Below, in pieces: positions 42,861-53,598 of a stretch of DNA of 64,000 nt; positions within the stretch are counted from its first letter, which is position 1, and each line of letters starts with the position of its first letter. The stretch covers positions 52,746,984 through 52,810,983 of the forward strand of contig CM071570.1 of assembly GCA_036426205.1 (NCBI GenBank). The letters are read 5' to 3'. Below the pieces are notes generated by a model. It saw only the letters and a program-made list of their open reading frames with translations. It ran no database searches and was not told the DNA's origin. The translations under genes and the position numbers were made by a program. This stretch comes from Ascaphus truei (lineage: Eukaryota; Chordata; Amphibia; Anura; Ascaphidae).

Positions 42861-43321
42861 GATGGTTCTCCCACCCAACGTTCGTTAATGCTCTGGGATA
42901 TGCCACGGAGGAATATGAAGAAAAAGGAGACACTCTGTTCAAGTTCTCCAAGGCAGAATACTTCCTGTCCTCCTGTTTTGTACAGTATGTTTGTGTCTCT
43001 GTGCTCTCTTCATAGCTTATGGTGGTAACTGACCAGTCCAGGAGCCACGTCTCTTTTATACCCAAGTCAGAATTCTTGTCCTATCCCAGCTATGAGGAGG
43101 AGTTATGCCAGGTGTCCTTGGCTGCTATGGAGGGCTTGTAGAAACTGAAATAGAAGGCCAATTTCCCTTTTTCATAGTAACCCACTAACGTAATGTTGAA
43201 TCTTGTAAAAATGTTTAATTATTGGTGTTTTCACGTTGGTGATGTCCGACTCGTGCGATTCGGAAGGAGGAGGAGGGCGGTAGCCACAGGCTGCACATAT
43301 GCAAAGGTCTGCCAGACAGTT

Positions 43322-43487
43322 GATATAGGGGATTCAGTGTAAATTCCAGAAGTCCTGTTAGTGTCATTTATTATTAAAATCCAGGTTATGTTGGGGTAAG
43401 AATCGGTTTAAATCGAAAAACAAAGGGACTTGTTTAGAAGATTAGCTCAGTATTTGCATAGATTTGTTGTTTTCTTTTTATTTGATA
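43322..43487 (+). repeat. 165-bp direct repeat, copy 2
   Basis: Near-identical to 41885-42055 but outside the right terminal repeat of the second DIRS. The sequences beyond both copies differ. Confidence 0.9.
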
Positions 43488-44527
43488 TTTGGGACTAAAA
43501 GATAAACCCTCTTCTAGTTACTATAGAGAAATGCACCCTCTCCTGGCATTGGTGCATTCTTGTTCACTTTCTTAATTGCTGTACATATTGCTTGAGTCTG
43601 TGTTTTCGACTTTCAGGCAGACCAGTTGGTTACATACCTGAATTCAACTCTTTAAAACTGGCATAGTTCAACTTAATTTCCACATCTTTATTGCATATCT
43701 CCTATATTTTTGTATTTCAACATATTGGTGCTCAAAAAGCTCGCCTTGCTTTAAATTGTGCTTTGCGTCTCAGCGCTGCATTACATTGCGAATTTTCAGT
43801 GAACTCTAAATAGGCCCCATTATGTATAGAAGTTTTTATTGCTTCTCTGTTTTCTTTTAAACTGCATAAGTGGTTGTTGAAGAATGTTTGGTTTATAAAT
43901 GTTTTAATGTAGCTAAAAATGCCAAGTTTGTGGCTTTGGTTGCTTTATTGTGGTGGATAGAGCAAGATTTCCCTTGTCAAAAAAAAGCATTGAGGCACCT
44001 TGTTTTTGTGTGTTTAGCTTATCTATAAACTTGATAATTGAAAGTTACTTGGAGGACAGAGAGGTTTTATCTACCCGCTTATCAGTGTTACTTGAAGAGT
44101 TAATGTCTGCTAATAAGATGACAATTGTGACAAAAATGAGTGACAGGATCTTTTAAAGTTTTGCACATAATAAACATGTTTTAAACACCTATAAACGATC
44201 TAATGGATGAGTTTTACAGGGTTTTTTTTTTTTTACAATAAACAAACATGTTTGAATTATGTTTTCAGAGTCTATAACATACAGTATTTGGATTCAAAAG
44301 AAAGTCTTTCAGTTACCAGCTTCCTAGCATGCGCAAAATTAAAGTTTTATAACATTATTTCGTAATATCAGCATATGGCGTTATTTAGGAAATTATTCTA
44401 GATTACCTGGTGTTTTTTTTTTTTTTTTCTCCTTTTTTGTCTAGGAATATAAATTACTAATCTGCTGCCATTCAATTTTTTTCTATACATACATATACTG
44501 TATGCACATTATATTATGATATATAGA
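43488..44527. other. Unassigned AT-rich sequence
   Basis: Poly-T runs at about 44222-44234 and 44413-44427. No gene recognised. Confidence 0.35.
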
Positions 44528-44570
44528 GAGCTTGAGAAAGGACCTTGTTGGTCCGAAATGTACGTTGCTC
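44528..44570 (+). ncRNA. Hammerhead-ribozyme-like motif (site 6) with complete stems
   Basis: GAGC, TTGAGAA, extra A, stem II GGACC-TTGTT-GGTCC, GAAA, TG, TA, CG, T, T, GCTC. Stem I GAGC/GCTC is four perfect pairs and stem II five. Stem III is three pairs (A-U, U-G, G-C) and the residue at the cleavage position is U. Core positions 3 and 8 are U and A. No PLE coding region lies nearby, but the sequence after it, TGTTTTATTAAATTACCATT, resembles PLE 3' tails. Confidence 0.55.
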
Positions 44571-44762
44571 TGGAGCATGTTGGTTGCCTGATGTTTTATT
44601 AAATTACCATTCTTCATTTGAGTGTGCTGTAGACCTCTTTTTTTGCTGTGTATCTATGGACTGGCTGTTGTTCCCTGTCCATCTGCGTGCACCGCGACTT
44701 CTGTTAAGTATATATTCCCTTTTTTCTTGGTTTATAGTCTGAGATGTTTCGTTACACCCATC

Positions 44763-44765
<3 letters not shown>

Positions 44766-44809
<44 letters not shown>
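44766..44809. repeat. (TA)n microsatellite
   Basis: About 44 bases of alternating AT, directly abutting the hAT-like element that follows. Confidence 0.95.
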
Positions 44810-44812
<3 letters not shown>

Positions 44813-45329
44813 TGTTCGACAAATCACCCAAAAATCTACTCACCCAACCAAAAAATCTACTCGCCACCTAGTCCCGCCCCCAACCCTAGTCTCGCCCCCA
44901 ACCGCGCTTTAAAATAAAATATAAAAATAAAATACAGTACATTTAATAAATTCCTAGTCAGAACAACATTCGTTTTTGACATAAATGTATTTATTGTATT
45001 ACATTATACTACAATTAGTCCTTGTTATGTGTGTGTGTGTCCTTAACCAGTGTCTGGACGTCCCCGCTTCACAATATCTAAAGCAGCAATCCCGCTTGGG
45101 ATCTTACCTGATCCGAGGTCCCTCAATGTCCAGGTACCCTCATTCCCGCAATGTTATACATTGGAGGGGAGGTGTTTCTTACCCGTCTTCTGGGTTAGGG
45201 GGGATTCCGATGTCTTCCGTGTGAAGCTTGAGTCAGATCTGGAAGAAAGCAGTATAGGTTATTTCGGTGTAACTGTATAGGGCAGTTAAGATATATAGGG
45301 TAAATAAGAGATCCAGAAACAGAGTGTGA

Positions 45330-45641
45330 CACAGACACAGAGAGAGGGGGTGAGAGAGAGAGAAAGAGGGGATGAGAGAGAAAGAGGGGGTGAGAGAGAA
45401 AGAGGGGGTGAGAGAGAGGGGGTGAGAGAGAGAGATAGGGGGTGAGAGAGAGAGGAGGGGTGAGAGAGAGAGGAGGGGTGAGAGAGAGAGAGGAGGGGTG
45501 AGAGAGAGAGAGAGGGGGGTGAGAGAGAGGGGGAGGGGGGGAGAGAGCGAGAGAGAGAGAGAGAGGGGGGGGTCGAGAGAGAGAGGGGGGTGCGAGAGAG
45601 AGAGAGGGGGTGTGGAGAGAGATAGAGAGGGGGGGAGAGCG

Positions 45642-45683
<42 letters not shown>

Positions 45684-45830
45684 TGAGAGAGATAGATGGG
45701 GGTGAGACGAGAGAGGAGAGAGAGCCGAGAGACGAGAGGGGGTAGAGAGGAGAGAGGGGGTGAGAGAGAGAGAGAGAGACGGGGGGTGAGAGAGAGAGGA
45801 GAGGGGGTGAGAGAGATAGGGGGGGAGAGG
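45330..45830. repeat. GAGAGAGGGGGTGA minisatellite
   Basis: Purine-only units of 14-22 bases on the plus strand for about 500 bases. The complementary frames are not genes. Confidence 0.92.
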
Positions 45831-45889
45831 ATGATTGGGTGGCAGGGTGGATTGGGTCGGCGGGTGGGTGATTGGGTGGTGCATCTCCA

Positions 45890-46515
45890 CCTCTTTCTCT
45901 CCCCCCCTGCATCTTCCACTACTCCCACTCTCTACCCCCCCCTACATCTCCCATCTCTTTCTCTCTCCCCCGCATATCCCATCTCTTCTCCTCATCTCAT
46001 CTTTCTCTCCCCCCTGCATTCCCATCTCTTCTCTCCCCCCATGCATCTCCATATCTTCTTCCCCCCTGATCTCCATTCTTTTCTCCCCTGATCTCCAATC
46101 TCTTTCTCTCCCCCTCTGCATCTCCCATCTCTTTCTCTCCCCCCCCTGCATCTCCCATTCTTCTCCCCCCCCTGCATCTCCCATCTCTTTCTCTCCCCCC
46201 TGCTCTCCCCATATCTCTCCCATCTCCTTTTTCTCCCCCCCATTCATCTACCCATTCTCTTTCTCTCCCCCCCTGCAATCTCCCATCTCTTTCTCTCCCC
46301 CCCTGCATCTCCCATCTCTTTCTCTCCCCCCCTGCATCTCCCGTCTCCCCCCCTCTGCATCTCCCATCCGCCCCCCCCCTCTGCATCTCCCATCCGCCCC
46401 CCCCCCTCTGCATCTCCCATCCACCCCCCCCTCTACATCTCCCATCCACCCCCCCCCCTCTGCATCTCCCATCCGCCCCCCCCCCTCTGCATATCCCATC
46501 CGCCCCCCTCTGCAT
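45890..46515. repeat. CCCCCCTGCATCTCCCATC minisatellite
   Basis: Units of about 27-30 bases with variable C runs: TCTTTCTCTCCCCCC early, then TCTGCATCTCCCATCCGCCC late. The open frames across it follow from composition. Confidence 0.92.
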
Positions 46516-47178
46516 CCTTACCTCAGGTAGCTGCGGGTTCGGCGGAGGCGGCTGCTTCCGTTGGAGGCAAGCGCTCACTAGCAGCAGGTGCCGCACTGCT
46601 AGCGAGCGGCTGTGAGCGGGCTCTGGGTGGGGAGAGCGAGCTGGGGGGAGGGAGGGCCGGGACCGGAGGGAGGGCCGGGGAGCGGCAGAACCGGGGTGCC
46701 GAGGGAGAGCCGGGGGAGGGAGAGCCGGGGGAGGGAGTGCCGGGGTGCCTGGGGAAGGAGTGCCGGGAACCAGAAGGAGGGCCAAAGAGCCGGAGGGAGG
46801 CAGAACCAGGGTGCCGAGGGAAGAGGAGCCGGGGGATGGAAGGCAGGGGAGAGCGGGAAGCCACGTGACCGCCCCTGCGACTGGGTTTTTTTGTCAAAGA
46901 CCCGCCCCCGGCATCCCATCCAATCCCCTGCGGCCAGGCATTTTAAAGCCCCGCCCCCGGCATCCCTGCAGGCGGTCCACGTGCGTCGGCGGCCATCTTG
47001 GGAGCCTCAGGGGATCTCGGTCGTTGATCGAGAGGAATTATTTATTTATTTAAAAAAAAATTGAAAATGTTGGCGCGAGCAGGGGAAAATTAATAGAGCC
47101 CCAGAACGACTCGCCAGCGGCCTAAATCCACACGCCACGGGCGTGTGATTATCATTAATTGTCGAACACTGTATATAT

Positions 47179-47575
47179 ATAGCAAATGGAAATATTACTG
47201 TATGCTCATTTGCATGTCTTAGACAGGTCTGCAACCCCGCTTTTCACCATTATCACCCAGCACTTCCACTGCAGCAAGGGATTCTGGGAAATGACATGCA
47301 AATGACGTGCTCAAAGCTGTGACCATGCAGCAAGCTTAAGCCTATAGGGGACCATGTTAATGGTTTTGAAGCAAAAGGTGGCACTGTGTGCTCATTTGCA
47401 TGTAATTTCCCAGAATCCCTTGCTGCAGTGGAAGTGCTGTGTGCTGGGTGATAATGGTGAAGGCGGGGTTGCAGACCTGCCTAAGACATGCAAATGAGCA
47501 TACTGTAATATTTCCATTTGCTATATGCTTTGCTGTGGAGGGTTTTTGTCACTTTTTTTACCCACCATAACTTAA
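47179..47575. repeat. Octamer repeat, inverted pair
   Basis: Left arm 47179-47310 and right arm 47385-47525 are inverted copies (AGCAAATGGAAATATTAC; TTTGCATGTCTTAGACAGG). Four perfect octamers lie at 47208-47215, 47296-47303, 47394-47401 and 47488-47495. Here the sequence that DIRS interrupted elsewhere is unbroken: GTAATATTTCCATTTGCTAT at 47505-47524. Confidence 0.85.
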
Positions 47576-47578
47576 CTA

Positions 47579-47618
<40 letters not shown>

Positions 47619-47621
<3 letters not shown>

Positions 47622-47948
47622 CATACCCCGCTTTAAGGACACTCACTTTAAGTACACTCGCGAGTAAGTACATATCGCTCAATAGGTAAACGGCAGCTCG
47701 CGCATGCGCCTGTCAGCATGTCCTGAACAGCAATACCGGCTCCCTACCTGTACTGAAGCTGTGCGCAAGCGGGGAGACTATAGAGCCTGTTACACATGTG
47801 TTATTTACATCAGTTTTGCATGTATATGACAATTGCAGTACAGTACATGTATCGATAAGTGGGAAAAAGGTCGTGCTTCACTTTAAGTACATTTTCGCTT
47901 TACATACATGCTTCGGTCCCATTGCGTACGTTAATGCGGGGTATGCCT
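47619..47948. mobile_element. MITE with AGGCATACCCCGC ends
   Basis: Inverted ends AGGCATACCCCGC and GCGGGGTATGCCT, subterminal CTTTAAGTACA units on both sides, 330 bp, bordered by TATA sequence. Related in style to 4524-5011. Confidence 0.75.
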
Positions 47949-48439
47949 GTATATAGCTCTGTTTCCCCCACCCCTAAGTGAGATCAGGGGGTGGTTACTG
48001 TAATTAGCTACCGGTGCTGCCCTTTTACCTGTTTGGCTCGCAGGAGCCTAAGCCTCCGCCGCTGGGAGCCTGGGGTGAATCACTCTTACTACTATATGGT
48101 GCAGCGCCTCCACCTGTGAGAGATCCCAGCAGAGTGGGAGCAGCCCCTCACAGGACACTCTTACAATGAACCACACAGCTTGGTAAAATAGAAAAGGGCT
48201 TTACTGAACATAACATATCTCTTAACGCTCTAATGTAATGACTATGGTAATATCTTATCACTCTACCCACTAAAGACCCAACTATCCACACACCTCGCTA
48301 TAATCCCACACCCTGTACCTCACATCGTGTCCACAGTACCCCAAAGTCCCAAGTGTTCTGCAACCCACCCCTTAGGCGTGATCAGTGCCTGTTTGATACC
48401 GGTAATGGTGGTGCACTTGGTGACTGTACCTGCCGTTAA
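47949..48439. other. Unassigned repeat-like sequence
   Basis: Shares the CAGCGCCTCCACCTG phrase with 28410-28425. No ends or genes found. Confidence 0.35.
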
Positions 48440-48660
48440 GTTATGGTGAGTAAAAAAAGTGACAAAAACCATCCACAGCAAAGCAAATATGCAAATGTAA
48501 ATACAACTGTATGCTCATCTGCATGTCTTAGGCAGGTCTGCAACCCTGCCTTTCCCCATTATCACCCAGCACTTCCACTGCAGCAAGGGATTCTGGGAAA
48601 TGACATGCAAATGAGCACACAGTGCCACTTTTTGCTTCAAAAACCATTTTAACATGGTAT
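48440..48660 (-). repeat. Octamer repeat copy
   Basis: Inverted relative to 47385-47570. Octamers ATGCAAAT at 48489-48496 and 48605-48612; includes AAGGGATTCTGGGAAATGAC. Confidence 0.8.
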
Positions 48661-48771
48661 GGAAATCTACTATAATAGAAGTTTTATTGGAAGTACATTT
48701 TATAGAGCTTCATACATTACAAGCAAAAAATAATTTCTACTTCTGTCACCAGTTCAGTTTTATCCCATAGT
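48661..48771. other. Short unassigned spacer
   Basis: AT-rich; no feature seen. Confidence 0.3.
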
Positions 48772-48982
48772 AGAGAAAAACGGAGAGAAAGGCAGAGCAC
48801 TACATCTCCATTGATATAGGGCTTTATGCCTGAAACGCGTAGGTGCTGTTAAATGACCTATATGTCTGTGTTTTTGATCCAATAAATTCTTCTATTTTTT
48901 ATCATGGGAACGTTTTCTCTGTAATACTACTTTTTTCAATGGAGATGTAGTGCTCTGCCTTTCTCTCCGATTTTTTTTCTCT
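48772..48982 (+). repeat. 45-bp inverted repeat enclosing a hammerhead-like motif (site 7)
   Basis: 48772-48816 (GGAGAGAAAGGCAGAGCACT, then ACATCTCCATTG) and 48937-48982 are near-perfect inverted copies. Between them lies TTGATAT, a stem II AGGGC-TTTAT-GCCT, then GAAACGCGTAGG (48811-48845), and AATAAA at about 48882. Core position 9 is T and stem I is poor, so the hammerhead is probably inactive. It resembles a PLE 3' region with an inverted duplication. Confidence 0.6.
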
Positions 48983-51094
48983 GCTACCAATCTCAAGCGG
49001 ATGCACACCAAGTATCCCAGGACAAGTGGAACTGACTTCAAGACACCTACATGTGAGTTTCTTATTCATTGATGTATATATTTTTCTGGATACCAGAGTG
49101 TGTTGAATCTTCACCGTAGTGCATAATGAGATTTTTTCCAGTTAATACATTGTGTGTTTGAGACTAGTGCATCTATATCCTGTTACTGGAAGGGTACACC
49201 ATTGAAGGATTTGTTTAATTCTAAGCAGCTTAAGCATTATCATCCATGTGTTTTTGAGCACCACACAAGTGTCTTTTTCTATTTCTTTTTTTATCCCATA
49301 GTAATTCTAGTTGTTATTGAACTTATTCCCCTAAAATTTGGTATTTCTTACAAAGGGGATCCTCGGGTTATTGCTTCCCGAACCTTGTCCATTGCAGAAT
49401 GAAAAACAAATGTCTACTGCCAGGAAGCTGCGTTAATGTAATGAGTGCAAGCAACCAATAATAGTGCCATTGCTTATTGCCTTGTTAGCAGGCAGCTTCC
49501 AAGCAGCCATCCTGGACAAAGGTGTAAGCCCTTTTAAATCAGTTACCTTTCTTCTGCACAATTGTCTTCCCAGATATAGTAGAAGTATTGCTGTTATTAC
49601 ACCAGGAGACCTCACAGTTTGCACAATTAGAATAGGCTAAATGTTAGGTTTGTGAGATGTGACTGGCTACTTTAAAGTCAGGTATTTAGAATAGGCAGTG
49701 ACTACAGTACAGTACATTTCACATTCTTCTTGCCAGATGCAATGATTTCTTTATAACATGAATACTCTGTATTCCACTCTGCAGTTAATAAATGAGAAGC
49801 TTTAGCGGTGGGCTGAGACTCAAAGTGCACATTGCAATGTCCTTATTGCCCTATTAAGTACTGTATAGTGTTGAAACATTCATTGGTTAAACAGCCACAC
49901 TCTGAGCTTTAAAGAGCCATAGCTAGAATATCACCACTTCAGAGGATCGATGTTTCTAGCTCGTGCTGAAACAAAAACAGTGTAACTTAGATTGAAAGGT
50001 TTCGTTTTGGATGGTTTTTTTCTTCTTTGGACTTCTGCCCTTGGTAACTTTTTTTTTTAATGACATAGTTTACATTCTCATTTATATGCTAATTAAAAGT
50101 TATTTCCCATACATTCCATTTCAGTTCCTTAAAAGGAGTACAACTTGGCAAAGAAAGATTTAGTCACATGCTCAGTTCTGCACTGCATTTCAGGATTTCA
50201 GTTGTGGAAACTTTCACACCAGTGTATGTGAACAAACAATCTGAATAAACGACAGTATGTCAATGTATTTGTGCTGTGTTCGATAACAGAAAATATTGCC
50301 AATAATACAAATACAGTCATCTTTATTGTACAGTCTTATGCAAAGCTCTTGGATAATCATTTTGCTGTTACAAAAAGTGTAAATGCAATGCATTGGTTAC
50401 CAAAAAATTATTTTCTGTGACGTCAACAGTGTGCTATATACAGTCTGACAAATGGACTCTTTGTGTTACAATAAACTATGACTGTGTTTAGCTGTAAAAC
50501 ATAAATTATGTGTGGTGCAAGCAGCACAACTCACAACACTAAACTCAATTATATGATGAATATGTAAATTGACCGTTACTCATATTTGACATTTTAGATC
50601 CATAGACTTACCATGTAATCTCGCTTAATTATTTTCATGTTGTTATTGTGTATTTGTTTTTCTTATTCCATCCATTGTGACCTGCAATCAAACCTACATG
50701 TAGCTTAAAAATGAATCAATCAAAGAAGCAAAGCAGATCTTCTATTCAGTCTAGAGAAGAAAAAAGGTACAGTATGACAGGAGAAACCATGGGACGTGCC
50801 TTGGAGCAAGCAACACATCCAAACCTGTTCTCTGCTTTGCAAGGCCTTACAGCAGTGAAGAGGTTTAAACATTGCAAGCATTGACCATTCCAGTTACTTG
50901 CATATTTTCCACTGTAGTGTAGATAGACCTTGTCACATAATCTTCTCAGAAGGCTTTGTAACTTGGATTAAATACAGTCCCTTGCAGAGTATATTTTTAG
51001 AAACGGATCACTTATTTCAGGTTTAACCTCCTTAGCAAATAAAATGCTTTAATGTTCTGCATCAACTATTGGTTGTTGCAATTCATTTAACTCT
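48983..51094. other. Unassigned, unique-looking AT-rich sequence
   Basis: No repeat family, splice-framed exon or RNA gene recognised; candidate single-copy DNA. Confidence 0.35.
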
Positions 51095-51482
51095 TATTAG
51101 TGATATGCAATGTGTTTTTTTCATATGTACAGTAAATGGAAGGGAAGGGGAGGGTTAATTCCCACTTGTGATGCTAACCAGGGGTAGGCAATGTTTGATC
51201 ATGATATAAAAATATAAACATCTTCATAGCATAGGACAGTTCATAAGACTCAGGATTCCAGATAGTCCAATGTTAAAACACACTCCCATAGATTATGCCA
51301 CTAGCCATATAGGTAAGTCTTATGTGGTGGTCTAGGTAACCGTGTGTGGGACTGATCACATAAATGAAGTAAATGGATTACTCACTGCTGACATTGGGGA
51401 TATCCTGGTCCTGTCCTGCGTGCTCCTACCAAGGAACAATTATTAGTGATATGCAATGTGTTTTTTTCATATGTACAGTAAA
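51095..51482. repeat. Perfect 43-bp direct repeats flanking 302 bp
   Basis: 51095-51137 and 51440-51482 are identical (TTATTAGTGATATGCAATGT and onward to CAGTAAA). The 302 bases between them have no recognised coding or terminal structure. It could be an unusually long target duplication, a recent tandem duplication, or an assembly artefact. Confidence 0.9.
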
Positions 51483-51597
51483 GGAAAAACATTGAAACAA
51501 GTTGTGTATATTGTACAAATTATTTTGAGAATGAAAAAGGTGATAAAGAAAACTAGAACATCAAGGAATATGCAGGTCAATAGCTTTAGTTAGCTGG

Positions 51598-51628
<31 letters not shown>

Positions 51629-52869
51629 AAAAATATATAGATCTATATACATAACAATATCTAATATCACCCGATGGTGTGTGTGTGTGTGTGTTGTGGT
51701 TAGATTATGTCTCTAATATTATATAATATATCATCTAGTATATATATATAATCTAGATAGTAATATATATTATCATACTAACACCCCACCACCACCACCC
51801 ACACACACACACCACCTTGGGTGATTGTGTGTGTTATATAATATATTTTTTTTTTTTGGGGGGTGCAACATACCTTATTAGGTCTGTTCTTTGGTTTTGG
51901 AGAAGACTTTACTGGATGCTGCAACAGAGTTAAGCAGGTGCCAGATTTTTCTGGGAAGCAAACACCTGCCAGGCAACTCCAGATAACTCTGCTGCTCAGA
52001 GGCATTTTCCCAGGCTCCCAAATGAATGGTCACTAATAGCCGTGGGAGAGGGCTTTCCACTGTTATACACTGTACCACAGACTCTTTTTGGCAGCCTTAT
52101 GGAAGATCGAGTCAACTTGGCTGTGACTCCACTGGAAAACAAGTGTTGCTGGATAGTTTTACAGTAAAAACTCAGTGTCTGATATTTCCTCTTACTGTCC
52201 TGGGACTATGAAATATAACAACCAGGGCAAATTACCACTCCCTTTAAACTATTACTCATTCAAAAACATTAAATGTTAAAGTTTTAATGCAAGCTTTCTT
52301 TAATAAAACATAGAATCTCTTTTCATCACATTTCAACATCTGCTATTCTAGCTTTGGAAGCCCTAGAAACAGTAACAGGTATATACAGTACATTTGAGAA
52401 AATAGAAGCCTTATGTTACTAGATCAAATGAAACAAAAGAAGGTTAAATATGTTACTTACAAAACATGGAAGTCGTGACCACCATTTAGAAGAAATCCTT
52501 AAAAGACACATCTTGGCAGCAAAATCTCAGTATGTTCTATACAGTATGTTCATCATACCTCCTTGTTTAAAATGTATTTAAAGTGTAATTCAGGACGCTA
52601 TAGAAACATTACATTGCACTATTATCACGGATGCTAGATAGTCCTTGTACCTTCATGGTTCGCTCCAGTGTAGAAATGAAGATCGAATTAAAGAAACGGT
52701 AAAAAGCAAAATCTGATGTTTCCGTTGACCACCAGTTTTCCCACTGAATTCTTTATTCTCTAATCTGAGGGTTCTTCCTGGTATGCATAGGAGGGACCAG
52801 GTAGTCTTTCTCCTGAGGCAAGTTCCACAAACTGCACCGCCCACCCCAATTTATAGAACCAAGGCAAAA
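51483..52869. other. Unassigned sequence with AT/GT microsatellite cluster
   Basis: (TA)n at about 51601-51626, (GT)n at about 51677-51697, and an inverted CACACAC/CACC-rich partner at 51780-51815. ATCACCC and GGGTGAT flank these, so the cluster could fold into a long imperfect hairpin. No gene seen. Confidence 0.5.
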
Positions 52870-53330
52870 CAATCATGGAACTTTTAACTGTATTTGTATG
52901 TCGGTGGGACTTGCGCCCCGCCCCAACACAATCTCTACTCTCTCACACACACTACCCCCAAACACATTCCACCCTCTCTCCTCCCCACACACACTTCACC
53001 CTCTCTCCCCCATTTTTCTCCCCCACAAACACCCCTCTTGCCCCATTATCTCCCTCCCCTCATTCTCTCTCCCCGCCCTCATTCACTGTTCTCTGTCCCA
53101 TCCCCCCTTCCCCCATATTCTCTCCCCCTTATTCTTTCCATCCATCTCTCTCCCCTCCATTCATCCATCCCCCTCCATTCATCCATCTCTCAAACCGACT
53201 GCTGGGATAGGGCGCCCTCCTCTGCCACCGCTAACCTCAGCCTTCTTCTGCCACCACCATCCTTCTCCACCCGTCACTGCTTGCCTGACCTGTGCCCCAT
53301 AAGCTGCTGGGCCCCCCCTCGTTTCGCCTC
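52870..53330. repeat. Polypyrimidine and CACAC-rich tract
   Basis: CACCCTCTCTCC- and CATTCATCCATC-type units on the plus strand. Composition resembles the interiors of the two hAT-like carriers, but no terminal repeats were found. Confidence 0.8.
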
Positions 53331-53371
53331 TGCTTGCTTTTTAGAGATCTGCATGAAGGAGATAACCTTAA

Positions 53372-53594
53372 CCCTTTGGGCGCCCCAAGACATAGCCACT
53401 AGGTCATGGGATCTGGCTCTCCAGGCGCCCCATGAGGTAGTCTGTACAGCATGCCCTTAGGGTGCTCCTTTTCTAGGGTGATCTGTAATGCAGGGAAATG
53501 GAAAAGGAGGACTCTTCCGTTTTTGGGTTAAGGGACACCACGATCACATGACTGGTTTGCCGAAGGTGCCGCGGCCCCTATTGCAGCCAAAGAG
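53372..53594. mobile_element. piggyBac-like MITE
   Basis: TTAA (53368-53371) then CCCTTTGGGCG at the left; GCAGCCAAAGAG then TTAA (53595-53598) at the right. TTAA duplication and CCCTTTGG ends suit piggyBac. 223 bp, the same length as the TTAA-bounded MITE at 5296-5518 although the interiors differ. Confidence 0.65.
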
Positions 53595-53598
53595 TTAA

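Larger units (their letters stand above)
40195..43150 (+). mobile_element. Second DIRS-like element, old and partly deleted
   Basis: Inverted terminal repeats of about 60 bases at 40195-40255 (TTTTCAGCATCTTCCATGGC, ACACCTGGGATAATTCCTCC) and 43085-43150 (inverted, diverged). Remnants of gag (about 40600-41440) and of the tyrosine recombinase C-terminus (about 42590-42860) appear in the right order. The RT-RNase H part is missing and replaced by other repeats (41690-42055). It diverged from the 21923-27465 element long ago. Confidence 0.75.
44810..47171 (+). mobile_element. hAT-like minisatellite carrier, family B (2.36 kb)
   Basis: Begins CAGTGTTCGACAAAT and ends ATTGTCGAACACTG, with TATATATA on both sides (an 8-bp duplication, though drawn from an AT tract). 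The interior shares several blocks with 36431-37440. Purine-rich units (45330-45830) and C-rich units (45890-46515) fill the middle; a GC-rich right part follows. No transposase. The element sits at the edge of an octamer repeat. Confidence 0.8.

Noticed and set aside
45195..46785. 231- and 262-residue ORFs on both strands
   Set aside because: Purine- and pyrimidine-only arrays inside the hAT-like carrier; no gene evidence.
53372..53594. Same family as the TTAA-bounded MITE at 5296-5518
   Set aside because: Equal length and similar CCCTTTGG ends, but the interiors do not align by eye; only the superfamily is shared.
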